Below are positions 16,267-24,814 of a stretch of 44,468 nt of DNA, piece after piece; the stretch's first letter is position 1, and every line of letters begins with the position of its first letter. The notes under the pieces were generated by a model. That model made no database searches. It was given only the letters and a program-made list of their open reading frames with translations, and was not told where the DNA came from. Origin of the DNA: Deltaproteobacteria bacterium (GTDB taxonomy: Bacteria; Myxococcota; B64-G9); assembly GCA_019314375.1 (NCBI GenBank), contig JAFCZJ010000020.1, forward strand, positions 1-44,468, in the 5' to 3' direction. The translations under genes were made by a program, and so were the position numbers.

Positions 16267-17952
16267 TCAACTCCCAGGCAGACGGAGGATAAACTCAGCG
16301 CCACCCGCTTCGGACCGACCCAACTCCACAACGCCGCCATGGGCTTCAGCGATTTGACTCACCGAGGCCAAGCCCAGACCAGTACCCAGGTCTTTGCTCG
16401 TGAAAAAGGGCTCAAAAATATGCTCTGCGATTTCTTCCGGCACACCGGGGCCGTCGTCGGCCACGACCACGACCACGCCTTCGCCCTCCCGCGCCACCCT
16501 GATCCAAATTCGCCCACCCTGGCCCAAGCTTTCCGCGGCATTGGTAAGCAGATTCCAGACCACTTGCCGAAATTGGTCCTGATCGAGCGCCACCTTTGCC
16601 TCAGCCAAGTCCAGCTCCAGGGCCAAATCCTGACCATCCAATCCGGATCGAAACATCTCGACCGTTTCTGAAACGATCAGGTCCACACGAGTGGCCACCA
16701 GACGAAGCGGTCTCGGTCGCGCGTAGGCCAGAAAATCGCCCAACAATTTATCCAGGCGTTCGGTCTCCCGAAGGATGATGTCCATCAAGCGCGGATCGAT
16801 GGCCTGCTCTTCGGGGCCACGGCGCAACATCTGAACCGAGCCGGAAATGGAAGCCAAGGGATTTCGGATTTCGTGGGCCAGGCCGGCGGCCATGCGACCC
16901 AAACTGGCCAGGCGTTCGGCCCTTTGCACGCTGGCCTGCATGGTCTTCAGTTCGGTCAAATCTTGCATATGCACCAAGGTGCCAACCGTTCCATCCGCGT
17001 TATACAAAGGAGAAAGAGTCAGACCGACAGGCAAGGGATTTTCCACTTCCCTTGGGTGCATCACCTCGGCCCGATTCAAGACCTGCCGACTCCCTCCCTC
17101 TCGCGCATCCAGCAAAGGCTCCAGGGAAGGAAAAACATCCAGCCCCGGCCGGTCCAGAGCATCTCGGGCTCGACAACCGATGATCTCTTCCGCCATGGGG
17201 TTGAGCAAGGATACATGGCCTTCTTCGTCAAGGGCCATCAGTCCCGAGCGCAACGAGGTCACAATATCCCGGGTCAAAGCCATCAGGGCCGAAAGGTCTT
17301 CTTCGGTCGCCTTGAGTTCGCGCCCGGTACGCCTCAGTTGTTCTCCCAGCGTACCGGCGAGCCAAGCGATGGCAAAAAAGACCGAATCGTTCAAGGCCAG
17401 CAAGTAGACCACCCGCGTCGCGTCGGGTTCAGCATTCACCCTGCCGACCAGATTCACGGGCAAGATCCCCTGGTTCTCCATCACAAACAGAGCCCCCAGC
17501 ATCAAACAGCTCAGGCCGGCTGTCCACATGGCCCGCTGGCGCGTGAAAGAAATGGCGCTGTTGATGATGGGCAGGGCGTAGAAAAAAGAGAAGGGGCTCT
17601 CCACGCCGCCGGTCAAATAGACCAAGAAGGTGGCCAAGCCCACATCCAACAACACCTGCACTTGCAGGTTGCGCTCTAAGACCCCTTCCGTGGTCCGGCC
17701 AAAGCGCAACCACAAGCCATAGGCCAGGGTCATCACATAAAAGCCAGCCACCACATAATAAAGAAGCCACTGGCTGCTCGACAACTCTTTGCCCGAGCGG
17801 ATGTCAAAAAACAACGAAGAGCCCAGCAGGGCGGTCACCACCAGGAAGCGAACCGCCAACATGAGGACCATGCGACCACGCATGCGGTCGGCTGCTTTCG
17901 CATCCAAGCCGGTGCGTTTCGTCGATTCAGGTATGGGTTCCGCGGCAGGCAC
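16267..17952 (-). CDS. pilS: PilS, polytopic sensor histidine kinase
   Basis: A 561-residue kinase with about six membrane segments in residues 28-205, as in Pseudomonas and Myxococcus PilS. A PAS-like domain (about 222-335, LRSGLMALDEEGHVSLLNPMAEEIIG region) follows, then the HisKA box with His360 (GLAHEIRNPLASISG) and an ATPase domain (VVADDGPGVPEEIAEHIFEPFF, GTGLGLASV). PilS senses pilin in the inner membrane in Pseudomonas and phosphorylates PilR. The GTG start at 17952 lies 9 nt after the pilC stop without a clear ribosome site, so coupling is likely. It is followed by pilR after one base. Signal specificity here is inferred from the family. Confidence 0.93.
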   Translation of the reverse strand: MPAAEPIPESTKRTGLDAKAADRMRGRMVLMLAVRFLVVTALLGSSLFFDIRSGKELSSSQWLLYYVVAGFYVMTLAYGLWLRFGRTTEGVLERNLQVQVLLDVGLATFLVYLTGGVESPFSFFYALPIINSAISFTRQRAMWTAGLSCLMLGALFVMENQGILPVNLVGRVNAEPDATRVVYLLALNDSVFFAIAWLAGTLGEQLRRTGRELKATEEDLSALMALTRDIVTSLRSGLMALDEEGHVSLLNPMAEEIIGCRARDALDRPGLDVFPSLEPLLDAREGGSRQVLNRAEVMHPREVENPLPVGLTLSPLYNADGTVGTLVHMQDLTELKTMQASVQRAERLASLGRMAAGLAHEIRNPLASISGSVQMLRRGPEEQAIDPRLMDIILRETERLDKLLGDFLAYARPRPLRLVATRVDLIVSETVEMFRSGLDGQDLALELDLAEAKVALDQDQFRQVVWNLLTNAAESLGQGGRIWIRVAREGEGVVVVVADDGPGVPEEIAEHIFEPFFTSKDLGTGLGLASVSQIAEAHGGVVELGRSEAGGAEFILRLPGS

Positions 17953-17961
17953 GGAAAAGAA

Positions 17962-19170
17962 CTATCCGACTACGCTGGCCAAGCTAAAGATGGGCAGATA
18001 CATGGCGACGAGGAAGTAACCGACCATGCCACCCAGGCCCACCAACATGATGGGCTCCATCAAGGAAGTCAGGGCATCAACGGCCGTATCCACCTCATCG
18101 TCGTAAAAATCGGCGATTTTGCCGAGCATCTGATCCAGGGCACCGGTGCTCTCACCGACCGCGATCATCTGCACCACCATGCCGGGGAAGACGCCGGTTT
18201 CAGCCAAGGGCTCGGCCATGGTCTTTCCTTCGGAGATCTTCTCTCTTGTATAATAGATCCCCTCTTCGACAACCTTGTTGCCCGACGATTTGGCCACCAC
18301 GTCTAAGGCATCCAGAATCGGCACACCGGAGGAGACCATGGTTCCCAGCGTACGGGTAAACTTGGCCACGGCCACCTTGCGCAGCAAGGAACCGAACAAG
18401 GGCAGCTTGAGAATACCCTTATCCCAAAGATAACGACCCTTGGGCCACTTCTTGAAATACTTGGTACCGATGATGACGCCGAAGATGGTGCCGAAGACCA
18501 GCAAGTAGTTCACGCGCATCCAATTAGACAGATCAATAAGCTGTTGCGTGGGTCCAGGCAGAGACTGCTTGCCGCCGAAGTCGGCGAACATCTTTTCGAA
18601 GACCGGAATAACCCAGTACAAAAGAACCAGCAGGACCACGATACCGATGATCATAATGCAAATCGGATAGACCAACGCGCCCTTGACCTTTTTGATGAGC
18701 TTCTGATTTTTCTCAATGTACGCGGCCAGGCGATTCATGATGGTATCCAAAATACCGCCCACCTCACCGGCCGCGACCAGGTTCACGTACAAATTGTCGA
18801 AAATCTTGGGATGCTTTCTCAGCGCATCGGCGAAGGTGGTGCCGGACTCGACCGTCTCTTTCACCGATTTGAGTACCGTCCGCAGGCTGGCGCTCTCGGC
18901 CTGGCTGGCCAAAATTTCCAGGCATTGCACCAGCGGCAAACCGGCGTCGATCATCGTGGAGAACTGGCGCGTAAAAATCACCAGATCCTTCATGCCCACG
19001 CCGCCGCCGAAGCCGGGCAGCTTGATGCCGGCATCCTTCTTCTTGACCTTGGACGGGATGATGCCCTGGTTCTTGAGCTTCTTGGTGACATCATCGGCGT
19101 TCTTGGCGTCCATGTTGCCGGAGCGAAGCTCACCGGTCTTGCTCTTGCCCTCCCAAATAAATACTGGCAT
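17962..19170 (-). CDS. pilC: PilC, inner membrane platform protein of the type IV pilus
   Basis: A 402-residue GspF-family protein with two T2SF domains (about 70-190 and 270-395) and three membrane segments (about 168-190, 218-240 and 374-396). It starts MPVFIWEGKSKTGELRSG, and the first domain contains FTRQFSTMIDAGLPLVQCLEIL, the family hallmark. PilC links the extension motor PilB and the retraction motor PilT to the growing pilus. GGAGGT lies 6 nt before the ATG. The order pilB-pilT-pilC-pilS-pilR is the M. xanthus order. Length is normal and nothing is missing. Confidence 0.97.
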   Translation of the reverse strand: MPVFIWEGKSKTGELRSGNMDAKNADDVTKKLKNQGIIPSKVKKKDAGIKLPGFGGGVGMKDLVIFTRQFSTMIDAGLPLVQCLEILASQAESASLRTVLKSVKETVESGTTFADALRKHPKIFDNLYVNLVAAGEVGGILDTIMNRLAAYIEKNQKLIKKVKGALVYPICIMIIGIVVLLVLLYWVIPVFEKMFADFGGKQSLPGPTQQLIDLSNWMRVNYLLVFGTIFGVIIGTKYFKKWPKGRYLWDKGILKLPLFGSLLRKVAVAKFTRTLGTMVSSGVPILDALDVVAKSSGNKVVEEGIYYTREKISEGKTMAEPLAETGVFPGMVVQMIAVGESTGALDQMLGKIADFYDDEVDTAVDALTSLMEPIMLVGLGGMVGYFLVAMYLPIFSLASVVG

Positions 19171-19204
19171 CGTTCTACCTCCGCGGGTCTATCGCAACAG
19201 CCGG

Positions 19205-20305
19205 TTATCTGTTACCGGACCTGCGATTGCTGGTCGGGGCCGCACCGGTGGCCATCATGTCACGCAGCTCATCCACGTTGTTGCTGCGGCCGATGGCGTC
19301 GTCCAAAGAAATTTGCTTGCGGGCAAATAATGCATAGAGCGATTGGTTCATGGTCTGCATGCCGAACTTGGCCTGGCCTACCTGCATCTGACTGTAAATC
19401 TGATGCACTTTGTCTTCGCGAATCAAATTGCGAATCGCCGGGTTCGGCACCAAAACCTCGCAGCACATCACCCGGCCCTGACCGCCGGCCTTGGGGATAA
19501 GCTGCTGAGACATAATCCCCTGCAGCACGAAGCTCATCTGCGCGCGCACCTGGGGTTGTTGGTACGGTGGGAACACGTCCAGGATACGATTGACCGACTG
19601 CACCGCCGAATTGGTGTGCAGGGTGGCGAAGGTCAAGTGGCCGGTCTCGGAAATCACCATGGCCGCTTCGATGGTCTCCAAGTCACGCATCTCGCCCACG
19701 AGGACCACGTCGGGGTCCTGGCGCAGGATGTATTTGAGCGCCCGCTTGAAGCTCTGGGTATCCGCGCCGATCTCACGCTGGTTCACAACACAATTCTTGT
19801 GCGGGTGCAAATACTCGATGGGGTCTTCGATGGTGACGATGTGCTCGTGACGCTCCGTATTGATCTTGTCGATGATGGCCGCCAGGGTCGTGGACTTACC
19901 CGAGCCGGTAGGCCCGGTCACCAGCACCAAACCCCGGGGGCGCTTGGCTAACTCCTGGACAATCGGCGGCAAGCCCAGCTCTTCAAAGGTGAGGATCTTG
20001 AAAGGAATGGTACGAAAGGCACCGGCCACGGCACCACGTTGCATGAAAATATTGGAACGGAAGCGGCTCAGGTTCTTCACCCCGAAAGACAAATCCAACT
20101 CGTTCTCTTCCTCAAAACGGTGTTTCTGCGCATCGGTAAGCACGGAATAGCAAAGCTGCCGCGTTTCCACCGGCGTCAACGGTGGGGTCTTGAGCGGCAC
20201 CAGGCGACCGTCGATACGAAGCTGGGGGGGCGTACCGGTGGTGATATGAAGATCGGAGGCACCCTTTTCGATCATGGCCTTGAGCAACTGGTGCAGGTTC
20301 GGCAT
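19205..20305 (-). CDS. pilT: PilT, pilus retraction ATPase
   Basis: A 366-residue hexameric secretion ATPase. Walker A GPTGSGKST is at 131-139, followed by the Asp box IVTIEDPIEYLH, Walker B region DVVLVGEMRDLETI, the His box TGHLTFATLHTN and the PilT-specific AIRNLIRE motif near the C-terminus, which is needed for retraction in other species. It powers depolymerisation of pili for twitching or social motility. It lies 14 bp after pilB and 34 bp before pilC. Length matches the family. Confidence 0.97.
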   Translation of the reverse strand: MPNLHQLLKAMIEKGASDLHITTGTPPQLRIDGRLVPLKTPPLTPVETRQLCYSVLTDAQKHRFEEENELDLSFGVKNLSRFRSNIFMQRGAVAGAFRTIPFKILTFEELGLPPIVQELAKRPRGLVLVTGPTGSGKSTTLAAIIDKINTERHEHIVTIEDPIEYLHPHKNCVVNQREIGADTQSFKRALKYILRQDPDVVLVGEMRDLETIEAAMVISETGHLTFATLHTNSAVQSVNRILDVFPPYQQPQVRAQMSFVLQGIMSQQLIPKAGGQGRVMCCEVLVPNPAIRNLIREDKVHQIYSQMQVGQAKFGMQTMNQSLYALFARKQISLDDAIGRSNNVDELRDMMATGAAPTSNRRSGNR

Positions 20306-20319
20306 GGCTCTCTCTTTCG

Positions 20320-22020
20320 TTACCTGGTGTCGGCCGCCGTCACGCGCAGCACCTCATCCACGGTCGTGACGCCCTCGGCCAATTTGGTCAAGCCCGACAT
20401 GCGCAAGCTGGTCATGCCGGCGCGAATGGCCTCCATCTTCAACTCGGCGGTCGAGCCGCCGTTGAGCACCATCTCCCGCAGGGGGTCGTACAAAGGCATA
20501 ACCTCATATAAGGCCACGCGCCCCTTGAACCCGGTGTCCGCACAGTTGCGACATCCGCTGCCCTTGAATATAGCGGCCGACTTGGCTATCTCGGGCTTCA
20601 TGCCCATGTCCAACAAAGCCTGCTCGGGCACCTTCACCTGTTGCTTGCATTCAGTGCAGATACGCCTTGCCAAGCGCTGCGCTACAATCACCAGCACCGA
20701 AGCGGTGACCAGGAAAGGCTCCACACCCATGTTCAACAAACGACTGATCGTCGAGGGTGCGTCGTTGGTGTGCAAAGTCGACAAAACCAAGTGGCCCGTC
20801 AAGGCGGCCTTGACCGCAATCTCGGCGGTCTCGAAGTCACGAATCTCGCCCACCATGATGATGTCCGGATCTTGCCGCAAAAAGGACCGCAAGGAGGCGG
20901 CGAAGTTCAGCCCAATCTCCTCATGCATTTGCACCTGATTGATGCCCGGCAAGTTGAATTCGACAGGATCCTCGGCCGTGGACACGTTGACTGCCGTCTT
21001 GTTGAGTTCACTCAATGCCGAGTACAGCGTGGTGGTCTTGCCCGAGCCGGTGGGGCCGGTGACCAACATCATGCCATAGGGACTCTCGATGGCTTTCTTG
21101 AAAAGTTTCAATGGCCCCGTGTCAAAACCCAGCTTCGTCATGTCCAACTGCAGATTGCTCTTGTCCAAAAGACGCATGACGACTTTTTCGCCAAAAAGAG
21201 TGGGCAGCACGCTGACGCGGAAGTCCATCTCCCGCCCCTTGCCCAGCTTCAACTTGATGCGCCCGTCCTGGGGCAAGCGGCGCTCGGCGATGTCCAACTC
21301 GCTCATAATTTTCAAGCGTGAAGTGATGGCGTTCTTCAGCTTCAAGGGAGGCTTCATGACCTCATAAAGTACGCCGTCGATCCGATAGCGCACCCGGAAG
21401 GTCTTCTCGTAGGGTTCGATGTGAATATCCGAAGCGGCCTTCTTGATGGCGTCGATGAGGATCAAGTTCACCAGACGGACCACGGGCGCCTCCTCGGCGC
21501 TGCTCTCGAGATCCACAATGTCCACATCTTCTTCTTCTTCACCGTAGCCAATCTCGCCCTCGTCGAACTCCTCCATCACATCTTCGTAAGACACACCCGC
21601 TGAATAGTATCGCTCGATGGCCTCGCGGACGGCCTCTTCGCTGGCCACCATCACCTCGACATTGTAGCCGGTGATGAACTTGATGTCGTCGATGGCAAAA
21701 ATGTTGGAGGGGTCGCTCATGGCCACGCTGACCGTAGAGCCGGAGCGGTTGATCGGGATAAGCAGATGCTTGTCCGCCACATCCCTGGGCACCATGCTGA
21801 TGATCTCGGGATCGATGTCGAACTCAGCCAAGTTGATGGCCGGCACACCGTACTGTTTGCTCAAAAAAGAGGTCAGTTCGGATTCTTCGATCATCCCCAA
21901 CTTGACCAGACTGGACCCGAGTCTCCCTCCGGAACTGCGCTGTTCGTCTTGCGCCTTTCTCAAATCCCCCACACTGATCACGCTCTCACGGACGAGAAGT
22001 TCACCCAATCTACCTGCCAT
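20320..22020 (-). CDS. pilB: PilB, pilus extension ATPase
   Basis: A 566-residue GspE-family ATPase. The N-terminal part has two RLG-x-x-L-V repeats (RLGELLVRESVISV and RLGSSLVKLGMIEE), the pattern of MshEN domains that bind cyclic-di-GMP in some relatives. An acidic linker at about 148-172 follows. Catalytic motifs are GPTGSGKTT, STAEDPVEFNLPG, DIIMVGEIRDFETA, TGHLVLSTLHTND and the zinc tetracysteine CTEC...CRNC. It drives pilin polymerisation. GAGGTG lies 7 nt before the ATG. It is the first pil gene of this block, 100 bp after ribF, and may have its own promoter there. Confidence 0.97.
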   Translation of the reverse strand: MAGRLGELLVRESVISVGDLRKAQDEQRSSGGRLGSSLVKLGMIEESELTSFLSKQYGVPAINLAEFDIDPEIISMVPRDVADKHLLIPINRSGSTVSVAMSDPSNIFAIDDIKFITGYNVEVMVASEEAVREAIERYYSAGVSYEDVMEEFDEGEIGYGEEEEDVDIVDLESSAEEAPVVRLVNLILIDAIKKAASDIHIEPYEKTFRVRYRIDGVLYEVMKPPLKLKNAITSRLKIMSELDIAERRLPQDGRIKLKLGKGREMDFRVSVLPTLFGEKVVMRLLDKSNLQLDMTKLGFDTGPLKLFKKAIESPYGMMLVTGPTGSGKTTTLYSALSELNKTAVNVSTAEDPVEFNLPGINQVQMHEEIGLNFAASLRSFLRQDPDIIMVGEIRDFETAEIAVKAALTGHLVLSTLHTNDAPSTISRLLNMGVEPFLVTASVLVIVAQRLARRICTECKQQVKVPEQALLDMGMKPEIAKSAAIFKGSGCRNCADTGFKGRVALYEVMPLYDPLREMVLNGGSTAELKMEAIRAGMTSLRMSGLTKLAEGVTTVDEVLRVTAADTR

Positions 22021-22120
22021 CTAATCGCACCTCATCAGGCCGTACATGCGCCCAAAAGAAAAACGGTGGACCCCTGTGAAGCAAAAAGCAAATCCACAGA
22101 CTCCAAGTTCCTGATTATCC

Positions 22121-23110
22121 TCAACCGCACCGTACCATGTCAAGAAGGATACCCTCCAAAGCATGGGGTGCGGTCGGTCGAGGTCGAAATTCAGCCCAGA
22201 ACCGGGCCTGCTCAATGTCCTTTTCGATCTGTGCCACCAAGGAAGCAGGCCCATCAAAACAACCCTCATCGCGAATCCGAGCCGCAAAAGCCAAAGCCAG
22301 CGGACGATCCAGCAGTTCTCCTTCATAGTCCAACAAATGACTCTCCACCGTGCGGGGGCCAGGCCCGAAGGTGGGATTGACGCCGATGTTGGTCACGGCC
22401 AAGTGCGCGGGTTCCCCGTCGGAAAGGAAGGCCCAGCCCACATAGACCCCCCGGGCCGGCAGCAACTCGGCTGGAGAACACAAATTGGCCGTGGGCACCC
22501 CAAGTGCCCGACCTCGACCCTGACCCTTTTCCACCCGGCCAGCCACGAGGTAGGGTCGTCCCAGCAAGGCGGCCGCCGGCTCCACCTGTCCCTGCAGAAG
22601 GAAGGCCCGGATGCGAGTAGAAGACGCGATCATACCATCCACCGCGATCTTCTTCACCACCTCCACGCCGAAACCTGCCTCCTCCCCAAGCCTGAGCAAA
22701 TCCTCGGCGCGGCCGGCACCTTGCCACCCAAAAGTGAAGTCGTCCCCCACCACGACCATCCGGGCCGAGATGACCCCCAACACCTTGCGCGCAAAATCCT
22801 CCGGGCTAAGCTTCGCGAAATCTTGGTCGAATTCCTGCGCCAAGACCGAAAACCCAGCCTGCCCGAGAGCACGCATCTTGCGCTCGAATCCCATAAGCAA
22901 AGGCGGGCTGCGATCCGGGGCCAAGGCCCGGGCCGGATGGGGCTCAAAAGTCAGCACCCAAGGGGCCAGATTCCGCTGCTCAGCCAGGACCTTTGCCCGG
23001 TTCAACAGGTGAGCATGACCCAGGTGTAACCCATCGAAAGATCCGATGGTCACGACCGCCTCGACGGTCGACTTCACTTGCGCGTAATGGCGATGTACGA
23101 ACTGATTCAC
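22121..23110 (-). CDS. ribF: Bifunctional riboflavin kinase / FAD synthetase
   Basis: A 329-residue RibF. The N-terminal FAD synthetase domain has TIGSFDGLHLGHAHLL (nucleotidyl transferase HxGH site) and STRIRAFLLQG (ISSTRIR-type motif). The C-terminal flavokinase domain has GRALGVPTANL, VTNIGVNPTFG and ESHLLDYEGELLD. It makes FMN and FAD. The first codon is GTG at 23110 without a visible ribosome site; a later GTG (23074) just before the conserved TIGSFDG is an alternative. It is divergent from the Cys-rich gene and upstream of pilB, an association I take as incidental. Confidence 0.93.
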   Translation of the reverse strand: MNQFVHRHYAQVKSTVEAVVTIGSFDGLHLGHAHLLNRAKVLAEQRNLAPWVLTFEPHPARALAPDRSPPLLMGFERKMRALGQAGFSVLAQEFDQDFAKLSPEDFARKVLGVISARMVVVGDDFTFGWQGAGRAEDLLRLGEEAGFGVEVVKKIAVDGMIASSTRIRAFLLQGQVEPAAALLGRPYLVAGRVEKGQGRGRALGVPTANLCSPAELLPARGVYVGWAFLSDGEPAHLAVTNIGVNPTFGPGPRTVESHLLDYEGELLDRPLALAFAARIRDEGCFDGPASLVAQIEKDIEQARFWAEFRPRPTAPHALEGILLDMVRCG

Positions 23111-23140
23111 GGAGGATTAAACTAGCATGAAAAAAAATGT

Positions 23141-23168
23141 TTGCAAGCAGAGGGGGCCATGGTGTACA
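23141..23168 (+). promoter_or_regulatory. possible sigma-70 promoter of the Cys-rich protein gene
   Basis: TTGCAA (23141-23146) and TGTACA (23163-23168) are 16 nt apart. The -35 is good and the -10 weak. Position fits: 39 bp before the GTG start, with the ribosome site between. Confidence 0.3.
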
Positions 23169-23206
23169 CATGCCTCCCTGTCGCGCAATAAATGGAGGTA
23201 CCAGCC

Positions 23207-23464
23207 GTGACGACGCAAGAACACAAGTGTAAAATTGACGGCTGCAAGCGCCCTTACCGAGCCAAAGGCTATTGTAATGTCCATTACCAACAATGGCGCA
23301 GAGGCACCCTGGCCAAGGCTCGCTTCAAGACTTGCAACCTGGGCGTGAACAAGCTCAAACACGGTGAGAAAAAGGAATGCTTAAAGCCCATCTTCAAAGC
23401 CGGTTTGTGTGAAGATCACTACAAAGCCAAGTTCGGGAAAAAAACAGAAGCGGCTGACGCTTAG
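23207..23464 (+). CDS. Small Cys/His protein with a duplicated putative zinc site
   Basis: An 85-residue basic protein. Two copies of the pattern C-x9-C-x2-H are seen: CKRPYRAKGYCNVH and CLKPIFKAGLCEDH, each followed by Tyr within a few residues and preceded by a further Cys (4 and 14 residues upstream). Each copy can give a four-ligand zinc site, so the protein may be a tandem mini zinc finger that binds RNA, DNA or protein. The ATG at 23192 overlaps its own GGAGG, so the GTG at 23207 (GGAGG 8 nt upstream) is the likely start. I do not recognise a named family, though similar small proteins occur in myxobacteria. It converges on the HtrA-like gene. Confidence 0.75.
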   Translation: MTTQEHKCKIDGCKRPYRAKGYCNVHYQQWRRGTLAKARFKTCNLGVNKLKHGEKKECLKPIFKAGLCEDHYKAKFGKKTEAADA

Positions 23465-23482
23465 CGTTCTCGGCAGAACGCT
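23463..23482. terminator. bidirectional terminator hairpin between convergent genes
   Basis: An 8-bp stem AGCGTTCT/AGAACGCT with loop CGGC spans the 17 bp between the two stop codons. On the plus strand it is followed by a T-rich stretch (TTTCTTTTT from 23491). On the minus strand a T7 run occurs 20 nt later. Both U tracts are offset, so efficiency is uncertain. Confidence 0.6.
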
Positions 23483-24510
23483 CAGTCCTGTTTCTTTTTC
23501 GGGGTAACCAGAACCTCGAGAATTTCCCCATCACGCAACAAATCCAAACGCAGCGGCTTGCCCGCAGGCCAGGTACCAACTCGCCAGCTCAAATCGCTGC
23601 GTCGACGGATGCTTGCGTCATTCAAGCGAAGAATCACATCTCCGGGGCGAATGTGCGCGGCTTCAGCGGGTGTGCCTGAACGAACCCGCGTAATCAAGAC
23701 ACCCTTCGGCGCCTCCATGCCCAGTTCCCGGGCTTGCGCCCAGCTCAAATCACCCACCCCGATACCCAGATAACCGCGCACCACCTGGCCATGGACGGCC
23801 AAATGGGGCACCACGGCCTTGACCACGTTGATCGGCACAGCAAAGGAAATACCTCTGGCCCGCCTGTTGGTGGCCGTGTTGATGCCCACCACTTCCCCTC
23901 GCAAATTGATAAGCGCTCCCCCCGAGTTGCCATGCTGCACTAAAGCGTCGGTTTGGATAAAGTCGAAATACCCGGAGCGTACGCCGTGCAGGTCTTCCAG
24001 GCTACGCCCTTTTCCGCTGACGATGCCCTTGGTGGCGACATGGCTCAAACCGAAGGGATGACCCAGAGCGATAACCCATGCCCCTACCGCCAGAGCATCG
24101 GAATCCCCAAGGGGTAGTGGCGTCAAAGGTTGTAACGGTTGAACTTGCAGCAAGGCCAAATCCGAACGGGGGTCGACGCCCTTAAGCTTGGCCAGCAACC
24201 TGTCTGCCCCTTCGGCTCGAATCCAAATGCGCCGAGCTCGCTCCACCACGTGATGATTGGTCAACAGCAATCCATCGGCCCGCAAAACCACCGCGGAACC
24301 GATGCCCATCAATGGGGCCTCAAGCTCCACCTCCACGGCCACCACACCGGCACGACACTTCCGCACCAGTTCCGCGAAAGAACCCAACTCGCTCCGGCCA
24401 CCCGTCGCGGGGGGCAACTCGCTCCACCAGGGCCCCGCCCCCTCGGCCTGTACCATGACGGCCCCCAGCACCAGCATGAGGCCAACCAGCATCCCCCGAA
24501 AACGACTCAT
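23482..24510 (-). CDS. HtrA/DegP-like trypsin-type serine protease with one PDZ domain
   Basis: A 342-residue exported protease. It has a signal peptide (residues 1-22, ending VQAEG) and a trypsin fold with triad His87 (TNHHVV), Asp117 (SDLALL) and Ser196 (HGNSGGAL). One C-terminal PDZ domain spans about 245-335 (GYLGIGVGDLS, GVLITRVRSGTPAEAAHIRPGDVILRLND). It would act in the periplasm on damaged proteins or as a regulatory protease. Its start overlaps the stop of the small membrane protein gene (ATGA), so these and the AMP ligase form one coupled operon. All catalytic residues are present. The DegP/DegS subtype is uncertain. Confidence 0.93.
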   Translation of the reverse strand: MSRFRGMLVGLMLVLGAVMVQAEGAGPWWSELPPATGGRSELGSFAELVRKCRAGVVAVEVELEAPLMGIGSAVVLRADGLLLTNHHVVERARRIWIRAEGADRLLAKLKGVDPRSDLALLQVQPLQPLTPLPLGDSDALAVGAWVIALGHPFGLSHVATKGIVSGKGRSLEDLHGVRSGYFDFIQTDALVQHGNSGGALINLRGEVVGINTATNRRARGISFAVPINVVKAVVPHLAVHGQVVRGYLGIGVGDLSWAQARELGMEAPKGVLITRVRSGTPAEAAHIRPGDVILRLNDASIRRRSDLSWRVGTWPAGKPLRLDLLRDGEILEVLVTPKKKQD

Positions 24511-24809
24511 GGTCCTGCCTGCAATTTCCGATCGATGAGAGCGTTTAAGGCCTTGCGATCGGCCTCGGTGTGGAGATCGGGATGCTGGTCTGCGTCCTTG
24601 GCGACCACCACGGGTACGGTTTTCGTGCCCCGAGTTACCACCTTTTCGCCCTTGTCCTCATGCGATTCCGCCACTTTCTGCCGCATGTCCTCCGGGCTCG
24701 CCTCGGCAGGGCCCTGAATGCGCTGCCACAAGGTTCGCCCGCCGATGGGCACGGTCCATGCCGCCACCATCAATCCAAGCACGAGCAGCAATCCTATCAA
24801 CCATCGCAT
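24507..24809 (-). CDS. Small membrane-anchored protein of unknown function
   Basis: A 100-residue protein with an N-terminal membrane segment or signal anchor (residues 4-20) and a charged, probably disordered remainder with Glu/Lys/Asp-rich stretches. I recognise no family. The frame begins with GTG at 24818, overlapping the upstream stop, but that codon has no ribosome site spacing. The ATG at 24809 lies 9 nt after GAGG and is preferred. It is sandwiched by overlaps between the AMP ligase and the HtrA-like gene, so the three are likely made together. Confidence 0.6.
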   Translation of the reverse strand: MRWLIGLLLVLGLMVAAWTVPIGGRTLWQRIQGPAEASPEDMRQKVAESHEDKGEKVVTRGTKTVPVVVAKDADQHPDLHTEADRKALNALIDRKLQAGP

Positions 24810-24814
24810 CTTCT

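Noticed and set aside
19343..19951. Long plus-strand open frames opposite pilT and other minus-strand genes
   Set aside because: They mirror coding DNA of conserved genes, with His/Gln/Arg-rich nonsense composition and no ribosome sites or family motifs.
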